A DNA stretch of 64,000 bases, from NCBI GenBank assembly GCA_963777905.1, contig CAVZSM010000019.1:186001-250000 (forward strand), given 5' to 3'. The DNA is from Trebonia sp963777905. Its GTDB lineage: Bacteria > Actinomycetota > Actinomycetes > Streptosporangiales > Streptosporangiaceae. The stretch's first letter is position 1; every line of letters begins with the position of its first letter. Made by a program: the position numbers and the translations under genes. A model generated the notes under the pieces. It saw only the letters and a program-made list of their open reading frames with translations, was not told the DNA's origin and searched no databases. Positions 52,462 to 60,705 of the stretch are shown here, piece by piece.

Positions 52462-53855
52462 CGGGGGAGCGGCGTCCCGGACCGGGCAGTCGTCGCGTGC
52501 GCAAGGTCCTGATCGCCAACAGGGGGGAGATCGCGGTCAGGGTTGCCCGGGCGTGCCGTGACGCGGGCCTGGCCAGCGTGGCGGTGTACGCCAGCCAGGA
52601 CCGCGATGCCATGCACGTCTGGGCGGCTGACGAGGCCGTCCCCCTGCGCGGCGCGTCGCCCGCGCGCACCTACCTCGATATGGCCAGGGTGCTGCGGGCG
52701 GCGGCGGAGTCGGGCGCCAACGCGGTCCACCCGGGCTACGGGTTCCTGGCGGACAGCGCCGGGTTCGCCCAGGCGGTGCTGGACGCGGGGCTGACCTGGA
52801 TCGGGCCGTCGCCCGCGGCGATCCGGCTACTCGGTGACAAGCTCGCCGCGCGGCAGGTGGCCCGGCGAGCCGGGGTGCCGCTCCTGCCGGGGATGACGGC
52901 GTCGTCGCGGGATGCCGCTCAGGTAGTGGCGTTCGCGCGCGAGCACGGGCTGCCTGTCGTGCTCAAGACGGCGTCCGGAGGCGGCGGGAGGGGCATCGCC
53001 GTGGCCCGGTCAGCCGAGGAGATTCCCCGGGCGTACGCGAGGATCGTGCAGGCCGCGGGCGGCGGAGCGGAGTGCTACGCCGAGCGCTACCTGGACCGCG
53101 CGCGGCACCTGGAAACCCAGTGCCTGGCAGACCGGCACGGCGCGGTTGTGGTGATTTCTACCAGGGACTGCTCGCTGCAGCGGCGTCATCAGAAGATCGT
53201 GGAGGAGGCCCCGGCGCCGTTCCTCGACGTCGATACGGACACCAGGCTCCGGGCGGCGTCGGTCGCGATCTTGCGGGCGGCGGGTTACGCGGGCGCGGCG
53301 ACCTGCGAGTTCCTGCTCGGCCGCGACGGCACGCTCGCCTTTCTCGAGGTAAATCCCCGGCTGGCGGTCGCGCATCCGGTCAGCGAGGAGGTCGCCGGGC
53401 TTGATCTGGTCCGGGAGACCTTCCGGATCGCCGCGGGCGAGCCCCTGGGCTACGGTGACCCGCGGGTGCGCGGGCATGCCATGCAATTCCGGATTTACGC
53501 CGAGGATCCCGGCCGCGGCTTCGCGCCCGCCCGCGGCACCGTGCGTGTCTGGCGTCCCCCCTCGGGTCCCGGCGTGCGACTGGACCCCGGTGCCAGGCAG
53601 GGCTCCCGGGTCGCCGCGGCATTCGGGACACTGCTGGCCAAGCTGATAGTGACCGGCGCCTCCCGTACCGAGGCGCTGCAACGGGCGCGCCGGGCCCTGG
53701 GCGAGTTCGAGGTGGCCGGGGTGACGACCAGCCTGCCGTTCCACCGCTGGGCGGTCACCCACGAGGCGTTCGCGCCGCCGGACCCGCGCCGGTCATTCTC
53801 GGTTCATGCCGACTGGGTCGAGTCGGCGTACCCGCCCGCCCGTCAAGATAAGTGA
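52458..53855 (+). CDS. Biotin-carboxylase-like ATP-grasp enzyme lacking bicarbonate-site residues
   Basis: 465 aa without biotin carrier or carboxyltransferase domains. Typical blocks: KVLIANRGEIAVRVARACRD, VHPGYGFLADS, GDKLAARQVA, KTASGGGGRGIAVA (glycine loop), DCSLQRRHQKIVEEAP and ECRI-like FRIYAEDP. The active-site strand reads EVNPRLAVAHPVSEE. The metal and arginine residues (E288, N290, R292 in E. coli numbering) are kept, but Gln294 and the general base Glu296 are both alanine. Carboxylation of biotin is therefore doubtful. It may activate another acid with ATP. Its GTG overlaps the PRTase stop by 4 bp. Confidence 0.78.
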   Translation: MTGERRPGPGSRRVRKVLIANRGEIAVRVARACRDAGLASVAVYASQDRDAMHVWAADEAVPLRGASPARTYLDMARVLRAAAESGANAVHPGYGFLADSAGFAQAVLDAGLTWIGPSPAAIRLLGDKLAARQVARRAGVPLLPGMTASSRDAAQVVAFAREHGLPVVLKTASGGGGRGIAVARSAEEIPRAYARIVQAAGGGAECYAERYLDRARHLETQCLADRHGAVVVISTRDCSLQRRHQKIVEEAPAPFLDVDTDTRLRAASVAILRAAGYAGAATCEFLLGRDGTLAFLEVNPRLAVAHPVSEEVAGLDLVRETFRIAAGEPLGYGDPRVRGHAMQFRIYAEDPGRGFAPARGTVRVWRPPSGPGVRLDPGARQGSRVAAAFGTLLAKLIVTGASRTEALQRARRALGEFEVAGVTTSLPFHRWAVTHEAFAPPDPRRSFSVHADWVESAYPPARQDK

Positions 53856-54355
53856 AGAATTTCCCGAACGTACGGTGATTCCTGTCTTAGCTAACGCCTT
53901 TCCCGGCGCGCAGGGCTGCCCGGCGGGAACTGTTCCGGTTATGCCATCCCTGTCGTGTCCCGTGCCGCCTGTCACCGAGATCGCGCTCAGAGCATTGATC
54001 ACTAATAGTGACTGGATGCGCACGATTTGCCGACCGTGATGATCATCCTTAATGGGGCCGGGATCAAGTTGTTACTCTTCTATCATCTTATGTCGCCCAC
54101 AGTAATCGATCAGTCACATTGAAGTGATATCGCCCGTACTCTGCCGCCAGTAACAGTACGATCTCGTCCCTATAACAGATGGTCTGACCTGCGACGTTAG
54201 ATATACGAAATGATTCGGTAAGAAAATTTCCAGAATCACGGCACGGGACGGGCCCGATCCGCCCGTGTCAGAAATCTTTCGGATTCCTTGCCGCGGTCAT
54301 TCTGACTGGGGCTACTGTGTCGCCCGTTGGGAGTGCGGAAAGGGAGGTGGGCTGA
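53856..54355. other. 500-bp AT-richer gap before the second exoprotein gene
   Basis: No supported gene. The section from about 53990 to 54240 is clearly less GC-rich than the genes on either side. A 77-codon frame starting at 53806 overlaps the previous gene and has no family features. The ribosome site GGGAGGTG lies at the right end before the ATG at 54356, so the promoter of that gene should be here. Confidence 0.5.
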
Positions 54356-55864
54356 ATGTTCTCCGGGCATAGTCCCGCGCCGCGTCGCCGCAGGAGCCAG
54401 AGACGCTCCGCGCGCGTCGCGGTAACGATCGCCATACCAGTGGCGCTGGCGCTGCTTATCGGGATCGTGATCGTAGTCCGTGGCCAGCACTCGGCCAACA
54501 TCAGTGAGACGGCGCTGGGCGCCTCGGCAAGTCCCTCGGCCTCGAGCAGCACGACGCCGGCGACGACCACGGCGGCGAACGTCAACTGTGACATCATCGT
54601 CCCGGCGAACCCGCTCAGCGCCACGGGCCTGGCCACGCCGTACCAGCTGACCGGCACCGGCGGGATGACCCCGGAACAGTCCGGCTGCACGATGACCAAC
54701 GCGGCCAGCCTGGGCGCCTTCGTCCAGGCGACGATCCTGAACACCCAGACCGGGCGGCTGTATGTCTATGACCCGCTGGTCATCACGCAGGGCACCACGC
54801 CGGCCGTCGCGCCGACCGTGCCGGTGCTGCCGAGGCACTACGTGGCCACGATCGACTTCGGGTTCAACGGCACCGGCCTGTACCAGGTGGGCGCCACGCG
54901 CCACGCCCTCGCGCAGGGTAACTGCGTCAACGGCATGCGCGGGTCGATCTTCGGGCAGCAGTCGTTCTGCAACGGCACCAACTTCTTCAACGCCGCGCAC
55001 CGGATGGAGGCCGAGGGCAGGCTGTTCGTGCCGTCGGAAGGGCGCTCGAGCAAGATCATCCCCACCGGCGGCCGGCTGGGTACCGGTCAGGCTTGCCCGG
55101 TCACGCACAACTTCGACATGGTCGACCAGGACCCGTCCGACAACGTGACCACCCTGTACCTGCTGAACCCGGCGACCGGACAGACCGCGCAGAACACCAC
55201 GGCGAACGCGGCCAACATCCCGGGCTCCACGACGCTGGCCAACGGCAGTGACAACACGCTGCTGGACCTGTTCATGGACCCGACGCTCGGCTGCACCCCG
55301 TTCCAGGTAGCAGACCTGGCCAACAACAACCAGCCGACGTCCTCCCAGGCGCTGGATGAGCTGCTCGCCGAGAAGAACGAGCCGAACATCAGGGCGTTGG
55401 TCCCGGAGAACGACGAGATGACGCTGGACGGGCAGGGGCAGTTCGATGTCGCCAAGACCAACCTGTACCGGATGGAGCTCGGTCAGCCGCTGGTCAGCGC
55501 CCAGACCAACGTGTCAAGTAGCCCAGCGGTGTTCTGCCAGAACATGGTCAATATCCAGACACCGTTCCTGGCGGCCAACCAGACGCTGCTGGCGACCGGT
55601 CAGTCACCGGTGACCGCGGTCGGCAACAACCTGTTCACGTTCCTGGCGAACAGGCTCAGCATGTCCTTCACCAACCTCGGCTGCCAGAACTTCGGCCTCA
55701 CCGACCCGGTCACTGTCACCCTGGACGGGAACGGCGCGGCCACCGCGGCCACCTTCACCACCACCGTGCAGAAGGCGAGCAGCACGTCAGGGTCGACGGT
55801 GCCGTCTCGGGGACAGCGTCATGGCCGTCATCACCACCAGTACATGAACCCCTCCGGGATGTAG
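54356..55864 (+). CDS. Membrane-anchored exoprotein, paralogue 2
   Basis: 502 aa with the same plan as the first paralogue: basic start (SPAPRRRRSQRRSARV), one membrane helix (about 24-43), Ser/Thr-rich linker, eight cysteines in the same contexts, and a basic His-containing end (GQRHGRHHHQYMNPSGM). It shares a stretch of about 85 identical bases with paralogue 1 from the CDIIV codons onward, so the two arose by recent duplication or gene conversion. A stem-loop follows, and then the relic of an MntP-like gene, so exoprotein plus MntP may have been an original pair. Confidence 0.8.
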   Translation: MFSGHSPAPRRRRSQRRSARVAVTIAIPVALALLIGIVIVVRGQHSANISETALGASASPSASSSTTPATTTAANVNCDIIVPANPLSATGLATPYQLTGTGGMTPEQSGCTMTNAASLGAFVQATILNTQTGRLYVYDPLVITQGTTPAVAPTVPVLPRHYVATIDFGFNGTGLYQVGATRHALAQGNCVNGMRGSIFGQQSFCNGTNFFNAAHRMEAEGRLFVPSEGRSSKIIPTGGRLGTGQACPVTHNFDMVDQDPSDNVTTLYLLNPATGQTAQNTTANAANIPGSTTLANGSDNTLLDLFMDPTLGCTPFQVADLANNNQPTSSQALDELLAEKNEPNIRALVPENDEMTLDGQGQFDVAKTNLYRMELGQPLVSAQTNVSSSPAVFCQNMVNIQTPFLAANQTLLATGQSPVTAVGNNLFTFLANRLSMSFTNLGCQNFGLTDPVTVTLDGNGAATAATFTTTVQKASSTSGSTVPSRGQRHGRHHHQYMNPSGM

Positions 55865-55896
55865 CCAGTCCGCTGGCTGGCCTAGCCCATTGCACG

Positions 55897-55936
55897 ACCC
55901 GGGCCTCGTCATTAAGTTGGCGGGGCCCGGGTTATT
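55897..55936 (+). terminator. Terminator after exoprotein 2
   Basis: ACCCGGGCCTCG (55897-55908) pairs with CGGGGCCCGGGT (55921-55932) at 11 of 12 positions, loop 12 nt, followed by TATT. It begins 33 bp past the stop codon. Confidence 0.65.
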
Positions 55937-56003
55937 CAGGTGATCAAAGCAAGCTGGGCCCAGGACAGGAACCCACGATCCGTTCGGGAGATGTTCTTTA
56001 ATC

Positions 56004-56087
56004 ATGCTGGCGCTGCTAGTCGTGGCTATGGCGCTAGGGCTGAACAACTTCGGGGCGGCAATCGCCATCGGGGTCAGCGGCGTCTGA
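56004..56087 (+). pseudogene. Relic of an MntP-like gene
   Basis: A 27-codon frame starts with ATG after a TTTAATC context and reads LALLVVAMALGLNNFGAAIAIGVSGV before TGA. This is the first membrane helix of MntP-type proteins, in which N or D follows the hydrophobic run. The remaining 160 or more codons are absent. It matches the start of the intact MntP-like gene at 58990 in pattern (LDNFAIAFAV). No function is expected. Confidence 0.65.
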
Positions 56088-56117
56088 CTGGGGCTCGGCG
56101 GTTCCACTCTCTCACTG

Positions 56118-57086
56118 CTAGGAATTGCCGTCAGCTATCTGCTGGGCGTCCGCGAGCGCCGTGTTGATCGGGATCGCGTACCCGGTGATATTGAGGCCGC
56201 TCCCCGAACCCCCGATGGTAATGCCGATCACTTTACCGTTCAGGTCCACCAGCGGGCCGCCGAGCACCGAAGGCGTGTCAGACTGCAGCGTCGACGCCAT
56301 CAGCCCGCTCCGGGTTTTGCTGGTGTTGGCGACGTCGACGGTCACATTCATGGCGGTCAGGGTGCCGGCATCGATGCTCACCTTGGTCGTCATGCCCGTG
56401 GTGCCGACTGCGATGTCGTAGACCTTGCCCGGCGCGTGGTAGGAGCTGAAGCTGGAGATTTCCGCGTTTTGAACGAGCCTGTCCGAGTTCCCGACCTCGA
56501 CGGTCACGAACGGCCATCCCGGACGGCTCGCCATCTGAAGCAGCGCCAGGCCCGCCGCCGGGTCCGTGCCGATCACCGTGGCCTTGAAGGTCGCCCCGGA
56601 CAGGACGTACTCCGCCGACAGGTTCTGCGCGCCCTTGGCGGGCTGGTAGGTGGTCAGCACCTTCCCCGACTGCGTGAGCACCAGGCCGATCCCAGCTGGT
56701 TTCCCGCCCGACAGGATGTGGACCATGCCAGGCGCCGTCGTCGACAGGACGTTCGCGTGGCTGTTGTCGGCGATGGAGCCGGAGCCCTCGATGAACGGGT
56801 CGGCGGTCGTCTCCGGCTTGGGAATGTCCGAGCGAACCACGTTGTTGCCGACCCCGGTCAGCTTGCCGACGCCGAAGCCGATCCCCGTCATGATGATGAC
56901 CACCGCCGCCATCACGATGAGCCTGAAGGGCTTGCTCCGCCAGGCTTCGGGGACGACCCGATCGTCATCATCGTCGTCGCCGCCATCGGAGTTCTCAGAG
57001 TCCTCGGCATCACGTGTGCTCACGTGGTCATCGTCGTCGTCCGAGCGCGTGCGCTGTCCGCTTTCGCCTACTTCCTGGACATCCAT
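56118..57086 (-). CDS. HtrA-like membrane-anchored pseudoprotease
   Basis: 322 aa. Asp-rich cytosolic tail (runs at 16-20 and 37-42), one membrane helix at about 56-75, then an S1C trypsin-like domain with no PDZ. Alignment to DegP blocks puts Gln148 (KVLTTYQPAKG) where the catalytic His stands, Gly179 (TDPAAGLALLQM) at the Asp, and Leu275 (TPSVLGGPLVDLNGKVIGI) at the Ser, so all three catalytic residues are replaced. The C-terminal GYAIPINTA block is intact, so the fold is likely kept. The gene lies 15 bp after exoprotein 3 and has its own AAGGAG. A binding or scaffold role is inferred. Confidence 0.82.
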   Translation of the reverse strand: MDVQEVGESGQRTRSDDDDDHVSTRDAEDSENSDGGDDDDDDRVVPEAWRSKPFRLIVMAAVVIIMTGIGFGVGKLTGVGNNVVRSDIPKPETTADPFIEGSGSIADNSHANVLSTTAPGMVHILSGGKPAGIGLVLTQSGKVLTTYQPAKGAQNLSAEYVLSGATFKATVIGTDPAAGLALLQMASRPGWPFVTVEVGNSDRLVQNAEISSFSSYHAPGKVYDIAVGTTGMTTKVSIDAGTLTAMNVTVDVANTSKTRSGLMASTLQSDTPSVLGGPLVDLNGKVIGITIGGSGSGLNITGYAIPINTALADAQQIADGNS

Positions 57087-57101
57087 TGCCTGACTCCTTT
57101 G

Positions 57102-58556
57102 TCACAGTGTCGTCTGCACGGCGGTGTCGAAGGTCGCCGCGATCGCCACGCCGGCGCTGTTCCGCTTGAGCGTGACGGGATTCGTCAGGTGGAACTGCTG
57201 GCAGCCAAGGCTCGTGAAGGACGCGCTCAGGTCGTTCGCCAGGAAGGTGAGCAGGTTGTCTGCGGTCGCCGTCACCGGCGACTGGCCGGTGACGAGCAAC
57301 TTCTGGTTGGCCGCCAGGAACGGCGTCTGGATGTCGACGAGGTTCTGGCAGTACATCGCCGGGCTGCTGGACTTGTCGGTCACCGCACTGACGGGGGCCT
57401 GGCCGAGTTCCTCTCGGTACAGGTCGGTCTTTGCCGGGTCGGGCTCGCCGCCGTCCATTACCACCTTGTCGTTCTCCGGCACCAGCGCCGCGGTCTTCGG
57501 CTGATACGCGCCCGCCGCTATCTCGTCCAGCGCCTCGGAAAAGGCCGGCGTGTTGAAGTTGGACAGGTCGGGCGCCTTGAACGGGGTGCACCCGAGGATC
57601 GGGTCGACGTACTGGTCAAGCACGGCGTTTGCGCTGTTGCCCTGCAGCAGCGTCGCCCCTGCGACGTAACCCCGGTACGCCCCGTTGTCCTGCGCCGTCT
57701 GGCCGGTGAGCGGGTTGAGCAGGTAGGTGGTGGTCACGCTTTCGCCCAGGCCCAGGCCGGCTACCTCGAAGTTGCTGATGACCGGGCACGACCGGCCCGT
57801 GCCCAGGTCGCCGCCCGACGGGACGATCGCGCTCGAGGTACCCGGGGATGGCACCTTGAGCAGTCCCTTCCGCTCGGCCTGCCGCACCGCGTTGAAGAAG
57901 TTGACCCCGTTGCAGAACGACGTCTTCCCGAAGGCCGACCCCGCCTGGCCGCTGACGCAGTGGGCATCCGCGAGCGTGGTCGGGGTCGCCCCCACCTGGA
58001 CCAGGTCCGTGCCGTTGAATCCGAAGTCGATCGTCACGACCGCGTCCGCCGGGATCACGGGCAGAAGGAGCTTCATGCCCGGCGTGTCCGGCCTGGTGCC
58101 CTGCGTGATCACGAGCGGCTCATAGACCGACAGTGCCCCGGTGGCCGGGTCCAGGATCGTGGCCTGGACGAAGGCCCCCAGCTTCGCCCCGTTGCTCATC
58201 TCGCACCCCGACTGCGCCGGCGTCGTCCCGTTGGGACCGGTAAGCCGATAAGGAGTAGCGAGCCCCTGCGCGCTCAGCGGGTTAGCCGGAACGATGATGT
58301 CACAGGTGGTATTGGACTTCATGCCCGCCGCTGGAGCAGCCGTCGCCAACGCCGCGGCGATATTGGTGGCAGTCGGGGTCACATAAGTGCCGAGAGGGAT
58401 CTGGGTAAGACCTGAGTTGCTCGTGCCCGACTGGAACGCGAGCACCACTCCGATCACCAGCCCCAGCACCGCGGGAACGGCAAGCTGCCCCGCAACGCGC
58501 GACATGCCCCTTTCCTGCATGCGGCGCCGCCATGCGGACCGACGCTCGCTATGCAT
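57102..58556 (-). CDS. Membrane-anchored exoprotein, paralogue 3
   Basis: 484 aa, the more divergent third copy and on the opposite strand. A basic start (SERRSAWRRRM) precedes one helix (QLAVPAVLGLVIGVVLAF) and a short linker. The same eight cysteine contexts follow: CDIIVPANP, GCEMSN, HCVSG, FCNG, SCPVIS, GCTPF, YCQN and GCQQFH. It lacks the basic His tail and ends in VQTTL. The start at 58556 has GGAGGTG upstream, exactly as in paralogue 1. It forms an operon with the pseudoprotease downstream. Confidence 0.8.
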   Translation of the reverse strand: MHSERRSAWRRRMQERGMSRVAGQLAVPAVLGLVIGVVLAFQSGTSNSGLTQIPLGTYVTPTATNIAAALATAAPAAGMKSNTTCDIIVPANPLSAQGLATPYRLTGPNGTTPAQSGCEMSNGAKLGAFVQATILDPATGALSVYEPLVITQGTRPDTPGMKLLLPVIPADAVVTIDFGFNGTDLVQVGATPTTLADAHCVSGQAGSAFGKTSFCNGVNFFNAVRQAERKGLLKVPSPGTSSAIVPSGGDLGTGRSCPVISNFEVAGLGLGESVTTTYLLNPLTGQTAQDNGAYRGYVAGATLLQGNSANAVLDQYVDPILGCTPFKAPDLSNFNTPAFSEALDEIAAGAYQPKTAALVPENDKVVMDGGEPDPAKTDLYREELGQAPVSAVTDKSSSPAMYCQNLVDIQTPFLAANQKLLVTGQSPVTATADNLLTFLANDLSASFTSLGCQQFHLTNPVTLKRNSAGVAIAATFDTAVQTTL

Positions 58557-58989
58557 GCAATCCACCTCCACGTCCGCCGTTCCGCTCTTAGAGGCATAGA
58601 TTAGACGAGCCAGGCGGCATGACGCGGGAAATTCGGAAGTTCTACTTCTAACGCCTCAGATGGAGCGCGTGATCGTAAGGTGATAGTGGAGTGATGGTCC
58701 TGAGATACGCCATAGCAAACGTCTGGGATTACTCCTCTGGTGACCGAACGCGATCATTTAATTACATATCTATAACAAGCCCACGTACGCCTTCGCCCAG
58801 TGGTACCCTGTCGGCCGACGCCTCGTCAGGCCCTCGCCCGCATGAGGACTAAGTGCAGGTAGCTGGTCCTTTTCCGGAACGCTGAACCAGCCGGGCCGAT
58901 CCGCCGTTAAATGGATGTTACCTCCTCGTGATGCGAGGTCAACCCGCCATAGACGCGGCGGTCACGCAGGGTAGCGAAAGGTTGGGAAG
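58557..58989. other. Divergent promoter region between exoprotein 3 and the MntP-like gene
   Basis: 433 bp without a gene and AT-richer than its flanks (especially 58640-58780). It should hold promoters for both. I looked for the yybP-ykoY manganese riboswitch common before mntP genes and saw no convincing match. Confidence 0.5.
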
Positions 58990-59808
58990 ATGCTTAGACT
59001 GCTGGCTTTTACCCTACCTTTGTGCCTTGACAACTTTGCTATCGCATTCGCCGTCCTGGGGCAAATTCGGCTGACGCGCACGCAGTTGCTGCGCGTCACA
59101 GTGGTATTTATCGCATTCGAAGCCATAATGCCGCTGATCGGATTGGCACTGGGGACGCCGCTGATTCACCTGATCGCCGGCCCCCCCCATATAAACATCG
59201 ACCCTTACCAACTCGGTAGCCCTACCGAGCTCAGGGAACTTCAGCTGGCCTATCGCTCCCACCTAGCCGACCAGATCGACCTGACCTTCATCGGCCGGTA
59301 TATCGTCCCGCTCGTCGTGCCGGTGATCGTCGGCGTCATCGGCATCCTGATGCTGGACGAGGCCTTCAACGACGACGATGACGACGACGAGGCGGAGAAG
59401 GCGAGAGCGCTGGTGGCAGCGCGCGGTCGCGCCATCATCGGGCTCGGTCTCAGCATCAGCGTGGATGAACTGATCGTGGGCTTCACAATCGGCTACAGCC
59501 AGTACTTCACCACGGTCGAGGCCATCACCGCCATCGTCGTCCAGTCGTTCCTGGCCCTCATGGCCGGCCTGTACTTCGGCCGGAAGGTGCGCGATGGAAA
59601 GCTCCGGATCAGCGTGGAACGCGTCTCCACCGGCACCAAGCTGATAGCGGGCGGCATTCTTGTCACGCTGTCGGCCGTCCTCCTGGTCGGCCCCCCGCTC
59701 GCCAACCACGCCTTCCCCCACTTCATCCACTCCGTCTTCCCCCACAAGGTCAAACCCGCGTCGGCGCCCACGGCGGTCACCACCAACCTGCCGGGAGCCG
59801 ACGGATAA
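58990..59808 (+). CDS. MntP-like membrane protein
   Basis: 272 aa with about six membrane segments in two halves. Half 1 has LPLCLDNFAIAFAVLGQI and RVTVVFIAFEAIMPLIGLALG, half 2 has GLGLSISVDELIVGFTIGYSQ. These match the repeated acidic-residue motifs of the MntP (DUF204) manganese exporters of the LysE superfamily. The loop between the halves carries NDDDDDDEAEK, perhaps a metal-binding patch, and the C-terminal tail is Pro/Ala-rich. The metal is inferred, not shown. The start has a GAAAGGTTGGGAAG lead. Confidence 0.75.
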   Translation: MLRLLAFTLPLCLDNFAIAFAVLGQIRLTRTQLLRVTVVFIAFEAIMPLIGLALGTPLIHLIAGPPHINIDPYQLGSPTELRELQLAYRSHLADQIDLTFIGRYIVPLVVPVIVGVIGILMLDEAFNDDDDDDEAEKARALVAARGRAIIGLGLSISVDELIVGFTIGYSQYFTTVEAITAIVVQSFLALMAGLYFGRKVRDGKLRISVERVSTGTKLIAGGILVTLSAVLLVGPPLANHAFPHFIHSVFPHKVKPASAPTAVTTNLPGADG

Positions 59809-59939
59809 TGGCCGCGCTGAGGATGACGGAGAGGACGAGCAGCCAGCATGCCTCGATTTACTGGAAGCTCCAGAACCGATTGGCGGCCATGCTGGAAGGC
59901 ACCAGAAGGTGCCATTTGGATAACGGGGCGGGATCCTCG

Positions 59940-60108
59940 TAAAGGATCGCCCGCGGGTGCCGGGACGCAGGCCTGGCTAGCGTGGCCGCTGCACCGCGCC
60001 CTTGTCACCGACGAGGCGTTCGCGCCGCCAGATTCCGCCCGGCCGTTCTCCGTTCACACGGGCTGGATCGAGTCCAATTGGCCGGTGCCCGCACCACCGG
60101 GCGCCTGA
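59940..60108 (+). pseudogene. Relic of a second ATP-grasp (biotin-carboxylase-like) gene
   Basis: The first part, around GCRDAGLASVA, matches residues near the N-terminus of the intact gene at 52458 (ACRDAGLASVA). The second part matches its last 40 residues (HRALVTDEAFAPPDSARPFSVHTGWIES against RWAVTHEAFAPPDPRRSFSVHADWVES). Everything between is deleted, some 400 codons, and the two parts are in different frames. It shows a former second copy of the gene. Confidence 0.75.
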
Positions 60109-60114
60109 AGCCCG

Positions 60115-60367
60115 ATGCACCGGAACCTGTTACTTCCTCGGTCGCGTAAACCGACTGCGAGAAGGCCTCCACCGCACTCTGGCACCGCGCCAGCATGGCG
60201 GCCGCCTTCTGCCCCGCTCATCGGGAGCCGTCTCCGGGAGCACCCACACGCTGGTGACCAGCGTGGTGGCGCCGACGGCCCGCAGGCGGCGGCCGGGGGC
60301 TGGACGCCGAGCTCGGGAGCTGGGTCAGGATAAGAAGCCAGCTTGACGGGCAGCCGTCCGCGTCCAT
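60115..60367 (-). pseudogene. Relic of a second ChrB-N gene
   Basis: It starts MDADGCPSSWLLILTQLPSS, as in the intact gene at 50192. After a frame change it continues RRLRAVGATTLVTSVWVLPETAP, then, after a deletion of about 90 codons and another frame change, MLARCQSAVEAFSQSVYATEE. The upstream region also keeps the GCAACACCTGTTCAC element. The order (ATP-grasp relic, ChrB relic) mirrors the intact module. Confidence 0.78.
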
Positions 60368-60705
60368 TGATATGCAACACCTGTTCACGCATAGCACGCC
60401 GCCGAACAGGCTAAATATTACAAGTGGCTTAGTGTGACAGGTCGGGTTGCTAATCCTGAAAGGAGCGTGACGGATCATTTAGCTGCAACACGTGTTACTG
60501 ATTTCGGCAAACTGTACAGCAACACTTGTTACAAGCTATAGGTCAGAGACTTCTTTCACGGAACTCCTTGACAGCCTTGACGTGCTATTTTACGCTTCTC
60601 ACGCCTCGCGACCGAACATATCTCGGACAGATAACACGTGCCTCGCGAGGAGAAAGAAACTCGTATTCACCGGGAGCGGCCACAACAGAAACGGAAGGAA
60701 GAAGT
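60368..60705. promoter_or_regulatory. Regulatory region with three GCAACAC-N-TGTT elements
   Basis: GCAACACCTGTTCAC (60374-60388) precedes the ChrB relic. GCAACACGTGTTAC (60485-60498) and GCAACACTTGTTAC (60519-60532), 34 bp apart, lie upstream of the membrane-protein gene at 60706. No gene is supported in this stretch. Confidence 0.5.

Noticed and set aside
53806..54039. 77-codon frame after the ATP-grasp gene
   Set aside because: Overlaps the end of that gene in another frame and has no family features.
58557..58989. yybP-ykoY manganese riboswitch before the MntP-like gene
   Set aside because: I looked for its conserved loops by eye and found no convincing match.
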